Below are positions 6,168 through 6,907 of a stretch of DNA of 6,907 nt, piece after piece. Both the position numbers and the translations under genes were made by a program. How positions within the stretch are numbered: position 1 is the first letter of the stretch; every line of letters begins with the position of its first letter. The notes below the pieces were generated by a model that worked only from the letters and a program-made list of their open reading frames with translations, did no database searches and was not told the DNA's origin. The stretch is from Rudanella sp. (GTDB taxonomy: Bacteria; Bacteroidota; Bacteroidia; Cytophagales; Spirosomataceae), in assembly GCA_026785985.1 (NCBI GenBank), contig JAJAYX010000543.1:1-6907 (forward strand). The letters are read 5' to 3'.

Positions 6168-6884
6168 ATGAAAACCAACAAATTAGTAGCTACAACCCTG
6201 GCCCTTTTTATGTCAGTTGGGGCATTTGCCCAGACAGTTGACGAGATCGTTGACAAACACGTTGCCGCCATGGGTGGTATGGACAAACTGAGTGCCGTGA
6301 AAACGCTGGCCCGCGAGCAGTCGATTTCGGTGCAGGGCATGGAAATTCCCACCAAATCAATCGTAGTGGTTGGTAAGTCGATGCGGTCTGAATCTACGAT
6401 TATGGGAAACGCCATGATTCAGGTGGTGGATGGAACAACAGGCTGGAAAGTTACGCCAGCGATGATGCAGGGTACGGGCGAACCCGAAGACATGACTGCC
6501 GAGGAATTGAAGCAGTCGTTAAGCCAACTCGACCCATTTGGTGCCCTGGTCAACTACAAAGACAAAGGCAGCAAGGTAGAGCTGGTTGGCAAAGAAAAAG
6601 TAGGCAAAGATGATGCCTATCACCTGAAAGTGACCACGAAGGATGGACAGGTTATTGATGAATTCCTCGATGCCAACACCTATCTGGTAAGCAAAGTGAA
6701 AGCAACGACAAATGGGCAGGTGGGAGAAATCGCTTTTTCTGACTACAAAGAGACGGAAGGCATCAAGTTTGCCAACACGATGGAAATGGAAAGCCCGCAG
6801 GCTGGAACGCTGACGTTTATTACCAACAAAATCACGATCAACGGCCCCGTTGACGAGACAGTTTTCAAAAAGCCAGCGAAGTAG
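6168..6884 (+). CDS. Secreted LolA-like protein (outer membrane lipoprotein-sorting protein-like)
   Basis: This encodes a 238-residue exported protein with a clear Sec signal peptide (MKTNKLVATTLALFMSVGAFAQ, cleavage at about 21/22) and no lipobox Cys, so it is probably soluble in the periplasm. The mature part begins TVDEIVDKHVAAMGGMDKLSAVKTL, an opening common in Bacteroidota proteins annotated as 'outer membrane lipoprotein-sorting protein'. It then alternates strand-like stretches (SIVVVGKSMRSESTI, MIQVVDGTTGWKVTP, AYHLKVTTKDGQVIDEFLD, TYLVSKVKATTNGQVGEIAFSDY, GIKFANTMEME), consistent with the curved half-barrel of the LolA/LolB fold. It ends VDETVFKKPAK, a usual ending for this group. 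The true role is unknown: such folds hold lipids or acyl groups, but carrying lipoproteins is not shown. It lies 29 bases after the receptor gene on the same strand, with an A-rich leader and no Shine-Dalgarno sequence, so the two are likely one operon. Confidence 0.82.
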   Translation: MKTNKLVATTLALFMSVGAFAQTVDEIVDKHVAAMGGMDKLSAVKTLAREQSISVQGMEIPTKSIVVVGKSMRSESTIMGNAMIQVVDGTTGWKVTPAMMQGTGEPEDMTAEELKQSLSQLDPFGALVNYKDKGSKVELVGKEKVGKDDAYHLKVTTKDGQVIDEFLDANTYLVSKVKATTNGQVGEIAFSDYKETEGIKFANTMEMESPQAGTLTFITNKITINGPVDETVFKKPAK

Positions 6885-6907
6885 GTCTTTCAGAGTCAAA
6901 ACGGGGC

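Overview
The window looks like chromosomal DNA of a Bacteroidota bacterium, most likely a Spirosoma-like member of the Cytophagales. This rests on a TonB-dependent receptor with an N-terminal carboxypeptidase-D-like domain and a C-terminal 'outer membrane beta-barrel' domain, on A-rich gene leaders without Shine-Dalgarno sequences, on a possible TTTG/TAnnTTTG-type promoter, and on moderate GC content. The genus is an inference from gene style, not from a database match.

Layout, left to right. Positions 2-352 (+) hold what looks like the broken end of a DUF418-family membrane protein: a hydrophobic helix ending in TGA at 80-82, then, in the same frame, a clear piece of the DUF418 core that is cut off where the next gene ends. 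Positions 353-2794 (-) encode a complete penicillin-acylase-family (peptidase S45, Ntn hydrolase) precursor with a probable lipoprotein signal peptide. A divergent 80-base gap separates it from a GNAT-family N-acetyltransferase at 2875-3369 (+). A non-coding stretch of about 200 bases follows, with a possible promoter and a small palindrome near its end. Positions 3571-6138 (+) encode an 855-residue TonB-dependent outer-membrane receptor. Only 29 bases later, 6168-6884 (+) encodes a 238-residue secreted protein that resembles LolA-like 'outer membrane lipoprotein-sorting' proteins. The last 23 bases are non-coding.

The receptor and the LolA-like protein are probably one transcription unit, with one protein in the outer membrane and the other in the periplasm. 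There is no SusD-like partner and no carbohydrate-active enzyme, so this is not a polysaccharide utilisation locus within the window. The acylase and the acetyltransferase are divergent and need not be functionally linked.

I found no CRISPR array, RNA gene, insertion sequence, phage gene or obvious new multi-gene system. The most interesting points are the decayed DUF418 gene abutting the acylase, the possible surface-export signal on the acylase, and the receptor/LolA-like pair.
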